A DNA stretch of 64,000 nt, taken from Thermococcus camini (lineage in GTDB: Archaea > Methanobacteriota_B > Thermococci > Thermococcales > Thermococcaceae). Below, one piece after another: positions 26,705 through 36,269 of the stretch. Location of the stretch: the NCBI RefSeq assembly GCF_904067545.1, contig NZ_LR881183.1:186001-250000 (forward strand), written 5' to 3'. The position numbers were made by a program, and so were the translations under genes. The notes below the pieces were generated by a model that had not been told where the DNA came from, did no database searches, and saw nothing but the letters and a program-made list of their open reading frames with translations. The stretch's first letter is position 1, and each line of letters begins with the position of its first letter.

Positions 26705-27454
26705 ATGCTCACGAGCGGCTGGAAGAGCGTCAGCATGGTTGATGTCCGCGGTAAGGTTACCTTCACCCTCTGGCTCTGCGGCTGCAACTTGAAATGCCCC
26801 TTCTGCCACAACTGGCGTATCGCTGAAGGCCTTGACTGCTTCACCCTCGACAGAAACGCGCTCCTCGAGGAGCTTGAATCGAGTTCTTTTCTGGTGGACT
26901 ACTTCCACGTCACCGGTGGCGAACCACTGATGCAGTGGAGAGAACTTTCATCGCTCCTCGCGGAGGTGAAGCTCCTCGATGTCCCGGTTAGCCTGAACAC
27001 AAATCTCACCCTGGTGAAACCCCTTGAAACACTCCTTAATGCCGGGCTCGTTGACCACATCGCGACCGATCTTAAAACACCGCCCGGACTCTACGGCCTT
27101 CCAATGAAAGTTGGCGAACGGCTCTGGAACCTCTTTCTTCGGGGCCTTGAGGTCGTCTCTGACCATGAAATCCCACTCGAACTCAGAATTCCAGTGGCGA
27201 GGGGGTTCAATCAGTGGCCCCACATCGGGGAAGGGCTGAAAAGAATAACCACGGACTTTTACGTGGTTCTGAACCCTCTCGTCGGTAAACCCCTAACCAA
27301 CCCGAGGGACAAGGACTGGTGCTCCCGGCACTGCTGGCCAGAGAGGGAAGTCTATGAACTCAAAGAAAAACTGGAAGAGCTTGGCCTGAAGGTTTACGTC
27401 AGCAGTTTCCTCAAAACTCAACGAGACCAAGCGAACATCGTAGAGGCAACGTGA
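26705..27454 (+). CDS. nrdG: Anaerobic RNR-activating radical SAM protein
   Basis: This is a radical SAM enzyme that installs the glycyl radical on NrdD. The iron-sulfur motif is CGCNLKCPFCHNW (CxxxCxxC) at about residues 30-42, with the SAM-binding HVTGGEPLMQW downstream. The 249-residue length fits the NrdG2-type activases common in archaea. ATG 26705 is preceded by GGAGGTGG. It is in an operon with nrdD. Confidence 0.93.
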   Translation: MLTSGWKSVSMVDVRGKVTFTLWLCGCNLKCPFCHNWRIAEGLDCFTLDRNALLEELESSSFLVDYFHVTGGEPLMQWRELSSLLAEVKLLDVPVSLNTNLTLVKPLETLLNAGLVDHIATDLKTPPGLYGLPMKVGERLWNLFLRGLEVVSDHEIPLELRIPVARGFNQWPHIGEGLKRITTDFYVVLNPLVGKPLTNPRDKDWCSRHCWPEREVYELKEKLEELGLKVYVSSFLKTQRDQANIVEAT

Positions 27455-27462
27455 CCGAAAAA

Positions 27463-27472
27463 TTTATAAATA
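27463..27472 (+). promoter_or_regulatory. TATA box of the thermosome gene
   Basis: TTTATAAATA, preceded by CGAAAAA as a BRE-like element, is the best TATA match in the window. The leader to ATG 27559 is about 60 nt and ends in a long G-rich ribosome site. This fits very high expression. Confidence 0.7.
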
Positions 27473-27558
27473 ATCCAAAGGAACGATAAAGCGGAAGCAC
27501 CAATTGTAACTAAAACCTCTCATTCCTCAAAAACAAAAGCGGGAGGGGGTGAGGGGAG

Positions 27559-29196
27559 ATGGCCCAGCTCGCCGGACAGCCGGTTGTTATTCTGCCCGAG
27601 GGAACCCAGAGGTACGTTGGTAGGGACGCCCAGAGGCTCAACATTCTCGCCGCGAGGATAGTCGCCGAGACCATAAGGACCACCCTCGGTCCGAAGGGTA
27701 TGGACAAGATGCTCGTGGACAGCCTCGGTGACATCGTCATCACCAACGACGGTGCCACCATACTCGATGAGATGGACATTCAGCACCCCGCTGCCAAGAT
27801 GATGGTTGAGGTCGCTAAGACCCAGGACAAGGAGGCTGGTGACGGTACCACCACCGCCGTTGTCATCGCTGGTGAGCTCCTCAGGAAGGCCGAGGAGCTC
27901 CTCGACCAGAACATTCACCCGAGCATCGTCATCAAGGGTTACGCCCTCGCCGCCGAGAAGGCCCAGCAGATACTCGACGAGATAGCCAGGAGCGTTGATG
28001 TCGAGGACAAGGAGATACTCAAGAAGGCCGCGGTCACCTCCATCACCGGTAAGGCCGCCGAGGAGGAGAGGGAGTACCTGGCTGAGATCGCCGTCGAGGC
28101 CGTCAAGCAGGTCGCCGAGAAGGTCGGCGAGAGGTACAAGGTGGACCTCGACAACATCAAGTTCGAGAAGAAGGAGGGTGCCTCAGTTAGGGAGACCCAG
28201 CTCATCAAGGGCGTCGTCATCGACAAGGAGGTCGTTCACCCGGGAATGCCGAAGAGGGTCGAGAACGCTAAAATAGCGCTCATCAACGAGGCCCTTGAGG
28301 TCAAGGAGACTGAAACAGATGCCGAGATCAGGATCACCAGCCCGGAGCAGCTCCAGGCCTTCCTTGAGCAGGAGGAGAAGATGCTCCGCGAGATGGTCGA
28401 GAAGATCAAGGAGGTCGGCGCTAACGTCGTCTTCGTCCAGAAGGGCATCGACGACCTCGCCCAGCACTACCTGGCCAAGTACGGAATCCTTGCCGTCAGG
28501 CGTGTCAAGAAGAGCGACATGGAGAAGCTCGCCAAGGCCACCGGCGCCAAGATCGTCACCAACGTCCGCGACCTCACCAGCGAGGACCTCGGTGAGGCCG
28601 AGCTCGTCGAGCAGAGGAAAGTGGCTGGCGAGAACATGATCTTCGTTGAGGGCTGCAAGAACCCGAAGGCCGTCACCATACTCATCAGGGGCGGTACCGA
28701 GCACGTCGTTGACGAGGTCGAGAGGGCGCTCGAAGATGCTGTCAAGGTCGTCAAGGACATCGTCGAGGACGGCAAGATAGTGGCAGCTGGCGGTGCCCCG
28801 GAGATCGAGCTGGCAATAAGGCTCGACGAGTACGCCAAGGAGGTCGGCGGCAAGGAGCAGCTCGCCATCGAGGCCTTTGCAGAGGCGCTCAAGGTCATAC
28901 CGAGGACCCTCGCCGAGAACGCCGGTCTTGACCCGGTCGAGACCCTCGTCAAGGTCATCGCCGCCCACAAGGAGAAGGGCGCCAGCGTCGGTGTCGATGT
29001 CTTTGAGGGCGAGCCGGCCGACATGCTCGAGCGCGGCGTTATAGCGCCGGTCAGGGTCACCAAGCAGGCCATCAAGAGCGCCAGCGAGGCTGCCATAATG
29101 ATCCTCAGGATCGACGACGTCATCGCCGCCAGCAAGCTCGAGAAGGACAAGGGAGGCGAGGGCGGAGGCAACGACTTCGGTAGCGACCTCGACTGA
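27559..29196 (+). CDS. Thermosome subunit (group II chaperonin)
   Basis: The 545-residue ATP-dependent chaperonin subunit assembles into double-ring particles that refold proteins. Signatures include [39 protein letters not shown], the catalytic [15 protein letters not shown] and the apical domain region ([20 protein letters not shown]). The tail ends in a Gly-rich [14 protein letters not shown]. Codon use is strongly biased to GAG/AAG/GTC, as in highly expressed genes. Alpha and beta paralogues exist in Thermococcales, and which one this is was not decided. Confidence 0.97.
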   Translation: MAQLAGQPVVILPEGTQRYVGRDAQRLNILAARIVAETIRTTLGPKGMDKMLVDSLGDIVITNDGATILDEMDIQHPAAKMMVEVAKTQDKEAGDGTTTAVVIAGELLRKAEELLDQNIHPSIVIKGYALAAEKAQQILDEIARSVDVEDKEILKKAAVTSITGKAAEEEREYLAEIAVEAVKQVAEKVGERYKVDLDNIKFEKKEGASVRETQLIKGVVIDKEVVHPGMPKRVENAKIALINEALEVKETETDAEIRITSPEQLQAFLEQEEKMLREMVEKIKEVGANVVFVQKGIDDLAQHYLAKYGILAVRRVKKSDMEKLAKATGAKIVTNVRDLTSEDLGEAELVEQRKVAGENMIFVEGCKNPKAVTILIRGGTEHVVDEVERALEDAVKVVKDIVEDGKIVAAGGAPEIELAIRLDEYAKEVGGKEQLAIEAFAEALKVIPRTLAENAGLDPVETLVKVIAAHKEKGASVGVDVFEGEPADMLERGVIAPVRVTKQAIKSASEAAIMILRIDDVIAASKLEKDKGGEGGGNDFGSDLD

Positions 29197-29267
29197 AGTC
29201 TCTTCCCTTTCCTCGCTTCTTAACCTTTGGCCAAAAGTATTTTTAGTCCCCCGTGGATTCTTCTTGT

Positions 29268-30149
29268 ATGCCTGCGGTTGAGGTTGAGAACCTATCGAAG
29301 TCTTACGGTTCAAAGAGAGCCCTCAGCGACGTTTCCTTCACGGTGGAGGAGGGTGAGATAGTAGGCGTAATCGGACCGAATGGTGCCGGGAAAACGACGC
29401 TGATACGGATTCTGACGTGCCTTCTAAAGCCCGACTCCGGGAAAGTCCGGGTTTTTGGGAGGAACCCCTGCGAGGCCAGAGGACTTTTCGTGCTCCTCCC
29501 CCAGGACGTCAAGGCCCATTTCTACACCCTCACGCCGAGGGACTACGTCTACCACTACCTGCGAATGAGGGGGGCAAAGAGGGCGGAGGCGAGGGAACGG
29601 GCCGAAAAGGCCGTTCAGGAGTTCGGAATAGACTACGCCGACGAGCCGATGTCCATGCTCTCTGGTGGAATGGTTAGGAAAGCCCTGCTCGCGATGGTGC
29701 TCTCAGCCGATGCCAAGCTCTACTTCCTTGACGAGCCGACCGTTGGCCTTGATGTCGAGAACAGGCTGAAGCTGTGGGAGGTTCTCCGGGAAAAGGTGGG
29801 GGAATCAACGATTGTCCTCACCAGCCACTACCTCAACGAGATATCGAGCATCTGCGACCGCGTTCTCCTCCTGAAGGGCGGTCGAGTGAGGGCCTTCGGA
29901 AGGCCTGAAGAGATAGCCCGGGAGTACCTGAGCGGACTTCACTCTAAGGTGGTGGCCTTCGGCGAGGTGTCTCTGGACGGTTTCCTCGCCCGGAAGGCCG
30001 GCAGGAATACCTACATCTACCCGCGCTCGAAAGCCGAGGAGAGGGAAATAGTGGAGGCCATAAAAAGGACCGGCGTTCCATTCAAGGTTGAGGGGCTTAC
30101 GATAGAGGACGTCTTCATCGCGGGTGGTCTCGATGATGGGGATCGTTGA
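29268..30149 (+). CDS. ABC transporter ATP-binding protein
   Basis: This 293-residue ATPase of an ABC-2 type exporter has Walker A GPNGAGKTTL, the signature MLSGGMVRKALL, Walker B LYFLDEPTVGLD and the switch histidine in LTSHYLNEI. A C-terminal extension of about 80 residues follows. The start ATG 29268 lies about 25 nt after TATTTTTAG and has no ribosome site, so it is probably leaderless. It overlaps the permease gene by 17 nt. The substrate (drug, lipid, glycan or sodium) is not evident. Confidence 0.92.
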   Translation: MPAVEVENLSKSYGSKRALSDVSFTVEEGEIVGVIGPNGAGKTTLIRILTCLLKPDSGKVRVFGRNPCEARGLFVLLPQDVKAHFYTLTPRDYVYHYLRMRGAKRAEARERAEKAVQEFGIDYADEPMSMLSGGMVRKALLAMVLSADAKLYFLDEPTVGLDVENRLKLWEVLREKVGESTIVLTSHYLNEISSICDRVLLLKGGRVRAFGRPEEIAREYLSGLHSKVVAFGEVSLDGFLARKAGRNTYIYPRSKAEEREIVEAIKRTGVPFKVEGLTIEDVFIAGGLDDGDR

Positions 30150-30816
30150 GTACTACGCGAGGGCCCTAACACGGGGAAGGTTCTCCCTCATCAGCTTCGC
30201 AATCCAGCCCCTTTCGTTCATCTTCATCGTCTACGTCGTGAGCGGGGGAAGGTTCCTCAATACTGCCTTGGGGGGCGCGATAGTTAGTTTCATAGTCGGG
30301 GTCGGGATAGCGGATTTGGCGATAGAACTCGTTGGAATGAAGACGCGCTCCCGCTTCTACGACGTCTTAATGGGCCTTCCGGGCGGCAACTGGGAGAAAG
30401 CCCTTGGCATATCAATAGGAATAAGCGTCCCGGCGATGCCGTACGTCTTTCTCCTCACTGCCCTTCTCGCCTGGAGGCTCGGATTCAATGCCCTTCCGAA
30501 AATAATCCTCGCAACTGCCGCCCTCTGGCTCTGGAGCGCTGGAGTAGGTTTCCTTCTCGGCGTTAGAGGAAAGGAGCCGATAAGGGTTATGAGGATTTCT
30601 AACGTCCTCATGACGGGTCTTACCGTCTTTCCGCCGGTCTACTATCCGCCGAGTGTTCTTCCCGAGAAGCTCGCTAAGGTTCTTGTTTTCCTCCCAACGG
30701 TGAGCGCCTCACGGTTAATCTCGGGGAGCGGGGACGGCCTTTCGGCCACTGTGGCGGCCCTCTGGGGCCTCCTGGGCGTGGTCTTCCTCCTCAAGTTTGG
30801 GGGGCTTGAGGAGTGA
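30133..30816 (+). CDS. ABC-2 type transporter permease
   Basis: This 227-residue membrane protein has six predicted transmembrane segments (for example LISFAIQPLSFIFIVYVVSG and ILATAALWLWSAGVGFLLG). It is encoded in overlap with the ATPase gene, so the two form one exporter. ATG 30133 is preceded by GGTGG. Only one permease gene is present, so a homodimer is expected. Confidence 0.85.
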   Translation: MMGIVEYYARALTRGRFSLISFAIQPLSFIFIVYVVSGGRFLNTALGGAIVSFIVGVGIADLAIELVGMKTRSRFYDVLMGLPGGNWEKALGISIGISVPAMPYVFLLTALLAWRLGFNALPKIILATAALWLWSAGVGFLLGVRGKEPIRVMRISNVLMTGLTVFPPVYYPPSVLPEKLAKVLVFLPTVSASRLISGSGDGLSATVAALWGLLGVVFLLKFGGLEE

Positions 30817-30926
30817 GCCTTATAAAAGGGATGGGGAAATAAATTCCTTGAGAAATTAATAGTTGAGCAACAGTCTACCGGAGTTCAATGGTTCCTCGGG
30901 GCTTAGGGGCAAGTTGGGGATGCAAA

Positions 30927-31739
30927 ATGAAAAAGGGCACTGGTTATCTTCTCAACAGCCTTTTGATTTCTTTCCTCCCCTGGCCCGTCCTATGGCTGAT
31001 TTCGTTCTTTTATTTTGGTGGGGATAATGCAGAGATTTCAAAGTTTAGCTTTACGTGGCTGTTGTCCGCTCTGGCTTCTTTTATAATGGTCTTGGCCGTT
31101 CTGGTCTTTAACCTCGCGAGGCTTATTGAGAGATTCGGCTACTCAAAGGGAGACGTTGCAAGGCTTCACCTAATTCTGGGGGAGAACTTTGAAAATGTAA
31201 ACCTCCTGAAGACCGTTAGGGAGAGCATTCACTACCATTTTACCTTCTGGGGCATCTACGCTACCGCTTCGCTGGTTTACGGTTCGGTTAAATCGACACT
31301 TTTTGTCATCTCGATTGTCATTGGTGTTATTCTGCTTTCAGTTGTGATGTTGCCGGTTTTCGTGTTCCTCATTGAAATCCCTGTCCTCCTTTATTTTACC
31401 TCTAACGGCGAGCTGGACAAGGTTAGGGGCCTTTTCACGTGGGCGATTGAGGTTTCTATCGCTTCTCTGGCTCTACTCGGGTTTTTGAGGTTCATTGCTC
31501 TCCATGGGGCTATTCCTCCTGAATACCTGGGGGTAAGTGAGCTTCGTAATCTGCTCCAGCTCGCGGGAGATTCCACAGTCTTCATGGATTTATTCCTTCT
31601 CTCCTTCCTTGGCATTCTATCAGGAATCACCGGCTACCTCGGTGCAAAGCGGAGTAAACTGCCCGTTGTTGTGCTTTTTGCCATCGGAATCCTGAGCATT
31701 TTCACTGACGTTCACCTGCTCGGGCTTTTGCTTTACTAA
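30927..31739 (+). CDS. Membrane protein A of an A-B-A'-B' array
   Basis: The 270-residue protein has two N-terminal hydrophobic segments and a charged helix (LARLIERFGYSKGDVARLHL). An amphipathic central part with two more helices (VREFSIHYHF-like HYHFTFWGIYA) and a C-terminal membrane bundle follow. It is clearly related to the protein at 32301-33071: both have an RLIERFGYSKGD/RILEKHGYRKRD motif at the same place and a His-rich segment before a WGI membrane helix. No known domain is recognised. ATG 30927 has GGGGATG upstream. Confidence 0.65.
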   Translation: MKKGTGYLLNSLLISFLPWPVLWLISFFYFGGDNAEISKFSFTWLLSALASFIMVLAVLVFNLARLIERFGYSKGDVARLHLILGENFENVNLLKTVRESIHYHFTFWGIYATASLVYGSVKSTLFVISIVIGVILLSVVMLPVFVFLIEIPVLLYFTSNGELDKVRGLFTWAIEVSIASLALLGFLRFIALHGAIPPEYLGVSELRNLLQLAGDSTVFMDLFLLSFLGILSGITGYLGAKRSKLPVVVLFAIGILSIFTDVHLLGLLLY

Positions 31740-31755
31740 GAACGGGGGGAGCTGA

Positions 31756-32272
31756 ATGGCATCGGGAAAAAAGCTGGTGCTAGAAGCTGTAACGGCTCCT
31801 TTGATAATATGGGTCTTCATGTGGGCTTAGAAAAGGAGTTCTCTTTACCGTTGGCGTTTATCTGGTGCTCGCATCCATCGGGCTTTTGCTGATGGTTTCC
31901 ATGCTGATATCGGTTTTGGGAACGGCTTTGATAATCTACGAGCTTTTGACCGGAAAACGGCTTTCCCATTCCTTTGGAAAGGCTCTACTGCTCTCATTGC
32001 TCTCTGGGGCTTTTGTCATCGTTGTTCGCTTGATGTCCGTGCATCCCTGGGCCTTCGAAATCACGGTAATAAGGCCACTTTTGAAGGTTTGTGTGGATAA
32101 TTATCTGTGCAGGAACCTCCTGTTGCTGTCAGCCTTGAATGTCCTGTACGGCCTTGTCGGGATTCTAATCCTGTCGCGGAAGAGAAGGGCTGGCCTCTTA
32201 ACGCTCCTGCTGATTGCCCTTGCTCTGATTCCTGTGCTGATAAAGGTTTTTATCCAACTGCACTCATTGTAG
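31756..32272 (+). pseudogene. Membrane protein B of the array, frameshifted
   Basis: The frame starts at ATG 31756 behind GGGGGGAG with MASGKKLVLEAVTAPLIIWV and hits a TAG at 31828-31830. The frame one base further on carries GLRKGVLFTVGVYLVLASIG and ends with SALNVLYGLVGILILSRKRR and a stop at 32272. The shift sits in ATGTGGGCTTAG. The rejoined product would have about 172 residues with four or five membrane helices. It resembles A/A' at both ends but lacks their central 100 residues. The paralogue B' at 33094 is broken as well. Confidence 0.6.
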
Positions 32273-32300
32273 TTCGGGCAAAAATCCCCTGGTGGTCTCA

Positions 32301-33071
32301 ATGGGGAGGAGAAAAATTATTCTTAAGATCTTTGTTTTTCCTGTGGTGCTCTTCTCGATGCTGTTTGGCTTTGCCTGGGTGAAACTCGGCGTCATAACCC
32401 CTGAATGGGTTCTCAGTACGCTCATTCTTTTTGTCCTCATGGTGGCTTCAATGGTCTTCTTCCTCGCTCGAATCCTTGAGAAGCACGGGTACAGGAAGAG
32501 GGACATCAAGAGAATTGACGAGATTCTTGAGGAGCACTGGGATGAGCCGTGGGATTCAGGGTACCTAAAGTACGACGTACAGGAATGCATAGCCCATCAC
32601 CTCATTCTCTGGGGAATTTTTAGTACGTCTCTCCTGGGGTTTCACAACGTCTTCTTTGCCATAATGGCGTTCGTTGGCCTGGCTTTTCTTATGGTGGTAA
32701 TGTATCCTGTCTTCGCCACGATGACAGTGTGGATTGTAGCCCTCCCGTTGTACTTTCTCAAGAGTAGAAGGGCAGAGTACGTCTTTGAGGGCATTGGTAA
32801 AACCTCCCTCGCCTCAACTCTCGCGATTCCCGTTATATGGGCCGTTTCCTCTTACGTTTTAACCAGAAACTACCCGGAAGATGTTTTGAGAATGTTCAAT
32901 GCCGTGGTTGTGAACGCTGAGGGGTTTTTGGTTCTCTCAGTCTTGAACACCCTGTTTGGCTTTCTGGGGGTTTATCTCTCGCGCAGAGTTGGGAGGAGAA
33001 TCCTCACGATTGTTCTGCTTTCACTTGCAGTGGCCATGCTCTTCGTCGTCTGGAGCATCGTTTGGACTTGA
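32301..33071 (+). CDS. Membrane protein A' of the array
   Basis: The 256-residue paralogue of the protein at 30927-31739 has an N-terminal helix pair, a charged ARILEKHGYRKRDIKRIDEI segment, AHHLILWGIFSTSLLGF and a C-terminal helical bundle ending in SVLNTLFGFLGVYLSRRVGR. ATG 32301 follows GGTGGTCTCA. Its C-terminus resembles that of protein B (SALNVLYGLVGILILSRKRR), so A and B types share ancestry. Function unknown. Confidence 0.65.
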   Translation: MGRRKIILKIFVFPVVLFSMLFGFAWVKLGVITPEWVLSTLILFVLMVASMVFFLARILEKHGYRKRDIKRIDEILEEHWDEPWDSGYLKYDVQECIAHHLILWGIFSTSLLGFHNVFFAIMAFVGLAFLMVVMYPVFATMTVWIVALPLYFLKSRRAEYVFEGIGKTSLASTLAIPVIWAVSSYVLTRNYPEDVLRMFNAVVVNAEGFLVLSVLNTLFGFLGVYLSRRVGRRILTIVLLSLAVAMLFVVWSIVWT

Positions 33072-33093
33072 AATTCTGCCGGAGGTGTTTAAG

Positions 33094-33559
33094 ATGAAGC
33101 CCGGGAGGAAGCTGGTGCTGGAAGCCGTGCTGGTCCCGTTGATTATTGTGATGGCCTTCTGGGGACTGTTCTATTTTCGTCCGCGTGTTCCATCTCAGAA
33201 GATGACTATCACCATTTCAGGACTGATAACGGCGGTCGTTTCCTTCTTCATTTCACTTGCCATAGCCGTTTTCGTATTCAAGAGGCGTTTTGAGAGGGAA
33301 CATAATTCCAAATTCGGGTTTAGGGAGCTTCCTGACGTTATCGATAAGACTGACCCAAGGATTATCCAGGACTCTCTACAGGGAAGACCCGACCGGGTAT
33401 AAGTATGTCCTGTTGCTCTCTGGTTTGAACGTTCTCTATGCTCTCGTTGGAATGCTGGTTTATCCCCGGAAGAGAAGGTTCGGCCTTTTGCTCCTATTGC
33501 CCATCATCACCTTTATCGCCTACACCCTGCTGAAGACGTTTATATGGATGCACTCCTAA
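33094..33559 (+). pseudogene. Membrane protein B' of the array, frameshifted
   Basis: ATG 33094 follows GGAGGTGTTTAAG. The N-terminus MKPGRKLVLEAVLVPLIIVM is almost that of B. The first frame ends at 33402. The B-like C-terminus (KYVLLLSGLNVLYALVGMLV, YPRKRRFG) lies in the next frame, joined somewhere between about 33340 and 33375. The rejoined product would be about 155 residues. Both B-type copies in this array are therefore disrupted, while both A-type copies are intact. Confidence 0.6.
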
Positions 33560-33577
33560 TTGGGGAAAGGGGCCTCC

Positions 33578-34165
33578 TTATAACTTCCCAACCTCTCCCT
33601 CCAGCCTTTTCAGCTTCCCCTTGAAGCGCCTCACCTGGGAATTGGCGAGGGCAACGATTCTCTCGATATAGCTCTCGCTCACCCATAACTCGCCGTCCTC
33701 GCCGAGCGGGACGTCCATCCTCTCCGTCGAGCGAATCTCAACGAGGAGCTTCTTGTGGCTGACGCTCTTTATGTTTGAATACTTGAAGCCCAGTCCGATG
33801 GCCAGGTTTAGCAGCCTAACCGCGTCCTCCATCGTCCTCGCCCCGACGTGCAGGATAGGGCTCCTCACGAGGAACCAGAGCTGGCCGGAGCGGTGCCTCC
33901 CAATCGCCTCCATTACTTCCTCAACGGTAACCTCGCGGTGCCACTTGCCGAGCCAGACGGAATTAACTTTGTCCCCAAAGTGGGGCATCTCCATGACCGA
34001 AATCCTGCCGGAGCAGGAGCTCGTTGTGAAGTAGTTCTCCAGCGAGTTGATTTTCTCAAGAAGTGAAATGATGTCCCCGTCCACCTTGTTCTCGGCCAAG
34101 GCCTTTTTCAGGCCCTCCATCGCTTTGGCTTTCTGTTCGTCGAAGTTTTTAGTGTAGAGGAACAC
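33578..34165 (-). CDS. taw3: Wybutosine-pathway tRNA methyltransferase (Taw3/TYW3 family)
   Basis: The 195-residue TYW3-family protein methylates a wyosine intermediate at position 37 of tRNA-Phe using SAM. The signature NYFTTSSCSGRISVMEMP and the downstream LWFLVRSPILHVGARTMEDA are characteristic. The start is GTG 34165, immediately after the helicase stop (34169), so the two genes are probably coupled. Thermococcales often carry more than one Taw3-like gene, and whether this is the catalytically main copy is unknown. Confidence 0.88.
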   Translation of the reverse strand: MFLYTKNFDEQKAKAMEGLKKALAENKVDGDIISLLEKINSLENYFTTSSCSGRISVMEMPHFGDKVNSVWLGKWHREVTVEEVMEAIGRHRSGQLWFLVRSPILHVGARTMEDAVRLLNLAIGLGFKYSNIKSVSHKKLLVEIRSTERMDVPLGEDGELWVSESYIERIVALANSQVRRFKGKLKRLEGEVGKL

Positions 34166-34168
34166 ACC

Positions 34169-36142
34169 TCACACCCCCAGCTCGTTGATATCAACCACCG
34201 TTTCTCTCTCCCTCACAAACTCCACCAGCCGCCTGTAGGTCGGGTGGACGCTCAGCGTTGAGGAGTCGCCTATGAGGATCAGCTTTCTCTTGGCCCTCGT
34301 CAGCGAGACGTTCAAGCGCCTCAAATCCTTCAGGAAGCCCAGCTCGCCTCTCTCGTTGGAGCGGACGAAGGAGAGAACGATTACCTCCTTCTCCCTGCCC
34401 TGGTAGCCATCAACGGTCTTCACCTCGATCTCCTCGGGCAAAAGCGAGCTTATTAAATCCCTCTGGTCGTCATAGGGCGTAATCACTCCAACCAAATCCT
34501 GCCTAACACCGAGTCCCAAAAGCCTCTCGACGGCCTCCTTCACGAACCTCGCCTCTAAGGGGTTCTCTCTGCTCTCGCTTCCTCGCCTCTGCCTCTCGAA
34601 GCGGTTCTCAAGCTTGGCAGTGTCTATGAAAACCAGCACGTTCTCGGGCTTTAGAACCTCCCCCCATGGGCCGTTCTTAGGGCTTTTAACCCCTAAATCG
34701 GCCAGCGTTATGTTCTTCACGCCCTTATCTGCGACGACCTTCCCGCCGTAGAACTCCCTGCTCGGAAACTCCATGAGCCTTTCGTTCATCCTGTACTGGA
34801 CGGTGAGCATCTCGCTCTTCCCTGGACAGCGCTCGATCAGGCCCTCGAAGAGCGTCTTACTCAGCTCCTTGGCCTTCTCGCTGAGTATCGTTGGTGGCAG
34901 CTGCTTGTGGTCTCCAGCCAAGACGAAGCGCCTCGCGCGGTTTATCGGAATGAGCACGCTCGGTATCGTCGCCTGCGTCGCCTCGTCTATTATTGCGACG
35001 TCGTAGGAACCGTAGTCAACGACATCAAGGCCGGCAGAGGCGTTCGTTGTGAGAACAACGTCCGCTTCCCTTATTATCTCCCTTGCGATTCTCTCCTCGA
35101 GTTTTCTGGCATCGTCGAAGGTCTTCTGAACCTGCTGGTTAATCTTCAGCCACTCCGCCATCTCCCTGATGAGCCTCGCCGGAACGCCCCTTACGCCTAT
35201 CCCCTTTGAGGCCAGCCTGAGAATCTCCCTGTCGCTCAGCCCCCGCCTGTACTTTGGAGATGGCTTAGTGAAGGTGTCCCTTTTCTCCTTGAGGTTCTGG
35301 CCGATTACGCGAAGCTCCCTCAGCTCGCCGTATAGCTCGTGCCGGGTGATGAGGTAAGCCAGGGTCGTCTCGTGGAGGCTCCTTGAGACCCTGCTCGGGT
35401 GGCCGATGCGCACAACCTTTAAACCCGAATTGGCCAAGCGCTCGACGAGGTTGTCAACGGCAACGTTGCTTTCAGCCGTTGCTAGGGCCTTGTTGCCTCT
35501 CTCCACTTCCTGCCTTATCAGCTCGGCCAGGGTTCTCGTCTTGCCCGTCCCGAACGGCCCGTGGATGAGGAAGAAGTCCGGACTTCCGAGGGCGAGGCTT
35601 ACGGCTTTTTTCTGGCTCGCGTTCAGGCTCCTGTCAAATGGGGTGAAGCCGACCGGTTCGCTCCCTTCCGGCTCCCTAAGGCCCAGGTAGAGCTCCAGCG
35701 CATTCCTTCCGCTCTCCCTCAGATTGTTCAGGTTCTCAAGCCAGCGCTTGAAGGTTATGTCGTTGGCGTAGAGGTCCAGCCTAACGCCCTTCAGGGCCCA
35801 CTCGGGAACGGTTTCAAGGGCGACCGTTATAAACCGCTTCCCCTTTTCTACGACCGTTCCAACCAGATCGCTCTTCAGCGGGTCTCTCCTGCTGACAACC
35901 ACCAAATCGCCGATGCTTATCTCCGTCTTTATCTCTCTATCGCGCCCGTATTTCACCAGGAAGTAGCCGAGCTCCTCGCCGATGATTTTACCGTTCAGGC
36001 CGAGAACTGCCCTCCCGACCTTCTCCCTCTCCCTTCCGGAGAGCCTTTTCATCTCCAGGCGCATGGCCTCTATCTCGGCCTTCCTTTCCATCTCAACGAG
36101 TATCTTGAGGTGAGAGATAAACCTCTCCAGTTTTTCGTCCAT
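34169..36142 (-). CDS. IGHMBP2/DNA2-like superfamily 1 helicase
   Basis: The 657-residue SF1B helicase (Upf1/SMUBP-2/DNA2 group) unwinds nucleic acid with ATP. An N-terminal beta-barrel-like region (GDLVVVSRRDPLKSDLVGTV) precedes motif I HGPFGTGKTRTLAEL, motif II AIIDEATQATIP, motif III GDHKQLPP, motif V VKTVDGYQGREKEVI and motif VI LNVSLTRAKRKL. ATG 36142 follows GGAGGAAAA. It is co-transcribed with taw3. Whether DNA or RNA is the substrate cannot be decided. Confidence 0.9.
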   Translation of the reverse strand: MDEKLERFISHLKILVEMERKAEIEAMRLEMKRLSGREREKVGRAVLGLNGKIIGEELGYFLVKYGRDREIKTEISIGDLVVVSRRDPLKSDLVGTVVEKGKRFITVALETVPEWALKGVRLDLYANDITFKRWLENLNNLRESGRNALELYLGLREPEGSEPVGFTPFDRSLNASQKKAVSLALGSPDFFLIHGPFGTGKTRTLAELIRQEVERGNKALATAESNVAVDNLVERLANSGLKVVRIGHPSRVSRSLHETTLAYLITRHELYGELRELRVIGQNLKEKRDTFTKPSPKYRRGLSDREILRLASKGIGVRGVPARLIREMAEWLKINQQVQKTFDDARKLEERIAREIIREADVVLTTNASAGLDVVDYGSYDVAIIDEATQATIPSVLIPINRARRFVLAGDHKQLPPTILSEKAKELSKTLFEGLIERCPGKSEMLTVQYRMNERLMEFPSREFYGGKVVADKGVKNITLADLGVKSPKNGPWGEVLKPENVLVFIDTAKLENRFERQRRGSESRENPLEARFVKEAVERLLGLGVRQDLVGVITPYDDQRDLISSLLPEEIEVKTVDGYQGREKEVIVLSFVRSNERGELGFLKDLRRLNVSLTRAKRKLILIGDSSTLSVHPTYRRLVEFVRERETVVDINELGV

Positions 36143-36232
36143 TTTTCCTCCCGATGAGCGAAGAGAAGAGCTGTTTAAAAGAGTTAGGCTTCACGATTTG
36201 CCCACCCACAAAAAGTATAAAAGCATAATGCA

Positions 36233-36258
36233 TTACAGTTTTATGCATAAAACTGTAA
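36233..36258. promoter_or_regulatory. Perfect 26-bp palindrome, putative operator
   Basis: TTACAGTTTTATG followed by CATAAAACTGTAA is perfectly self-complementary. It lies directly downstream of TATAAAAG (36217-36224), covering the expected transcription start, and 11 nt before ATG 36270. A dimeric repressor site is the simplest reading. Confidence 0.6.
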
Positions 36259-36269
36259 CGTGATGCACT

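Noticed and set aside
28183-29313. Long open frame (about 376 codons) antisense to the thermosome gene
   Set aside because: It is composed almost only of Leu, Asp, Glu, Val and Gly, mirroring the codon bias of the sense gene. No promoter or domain.
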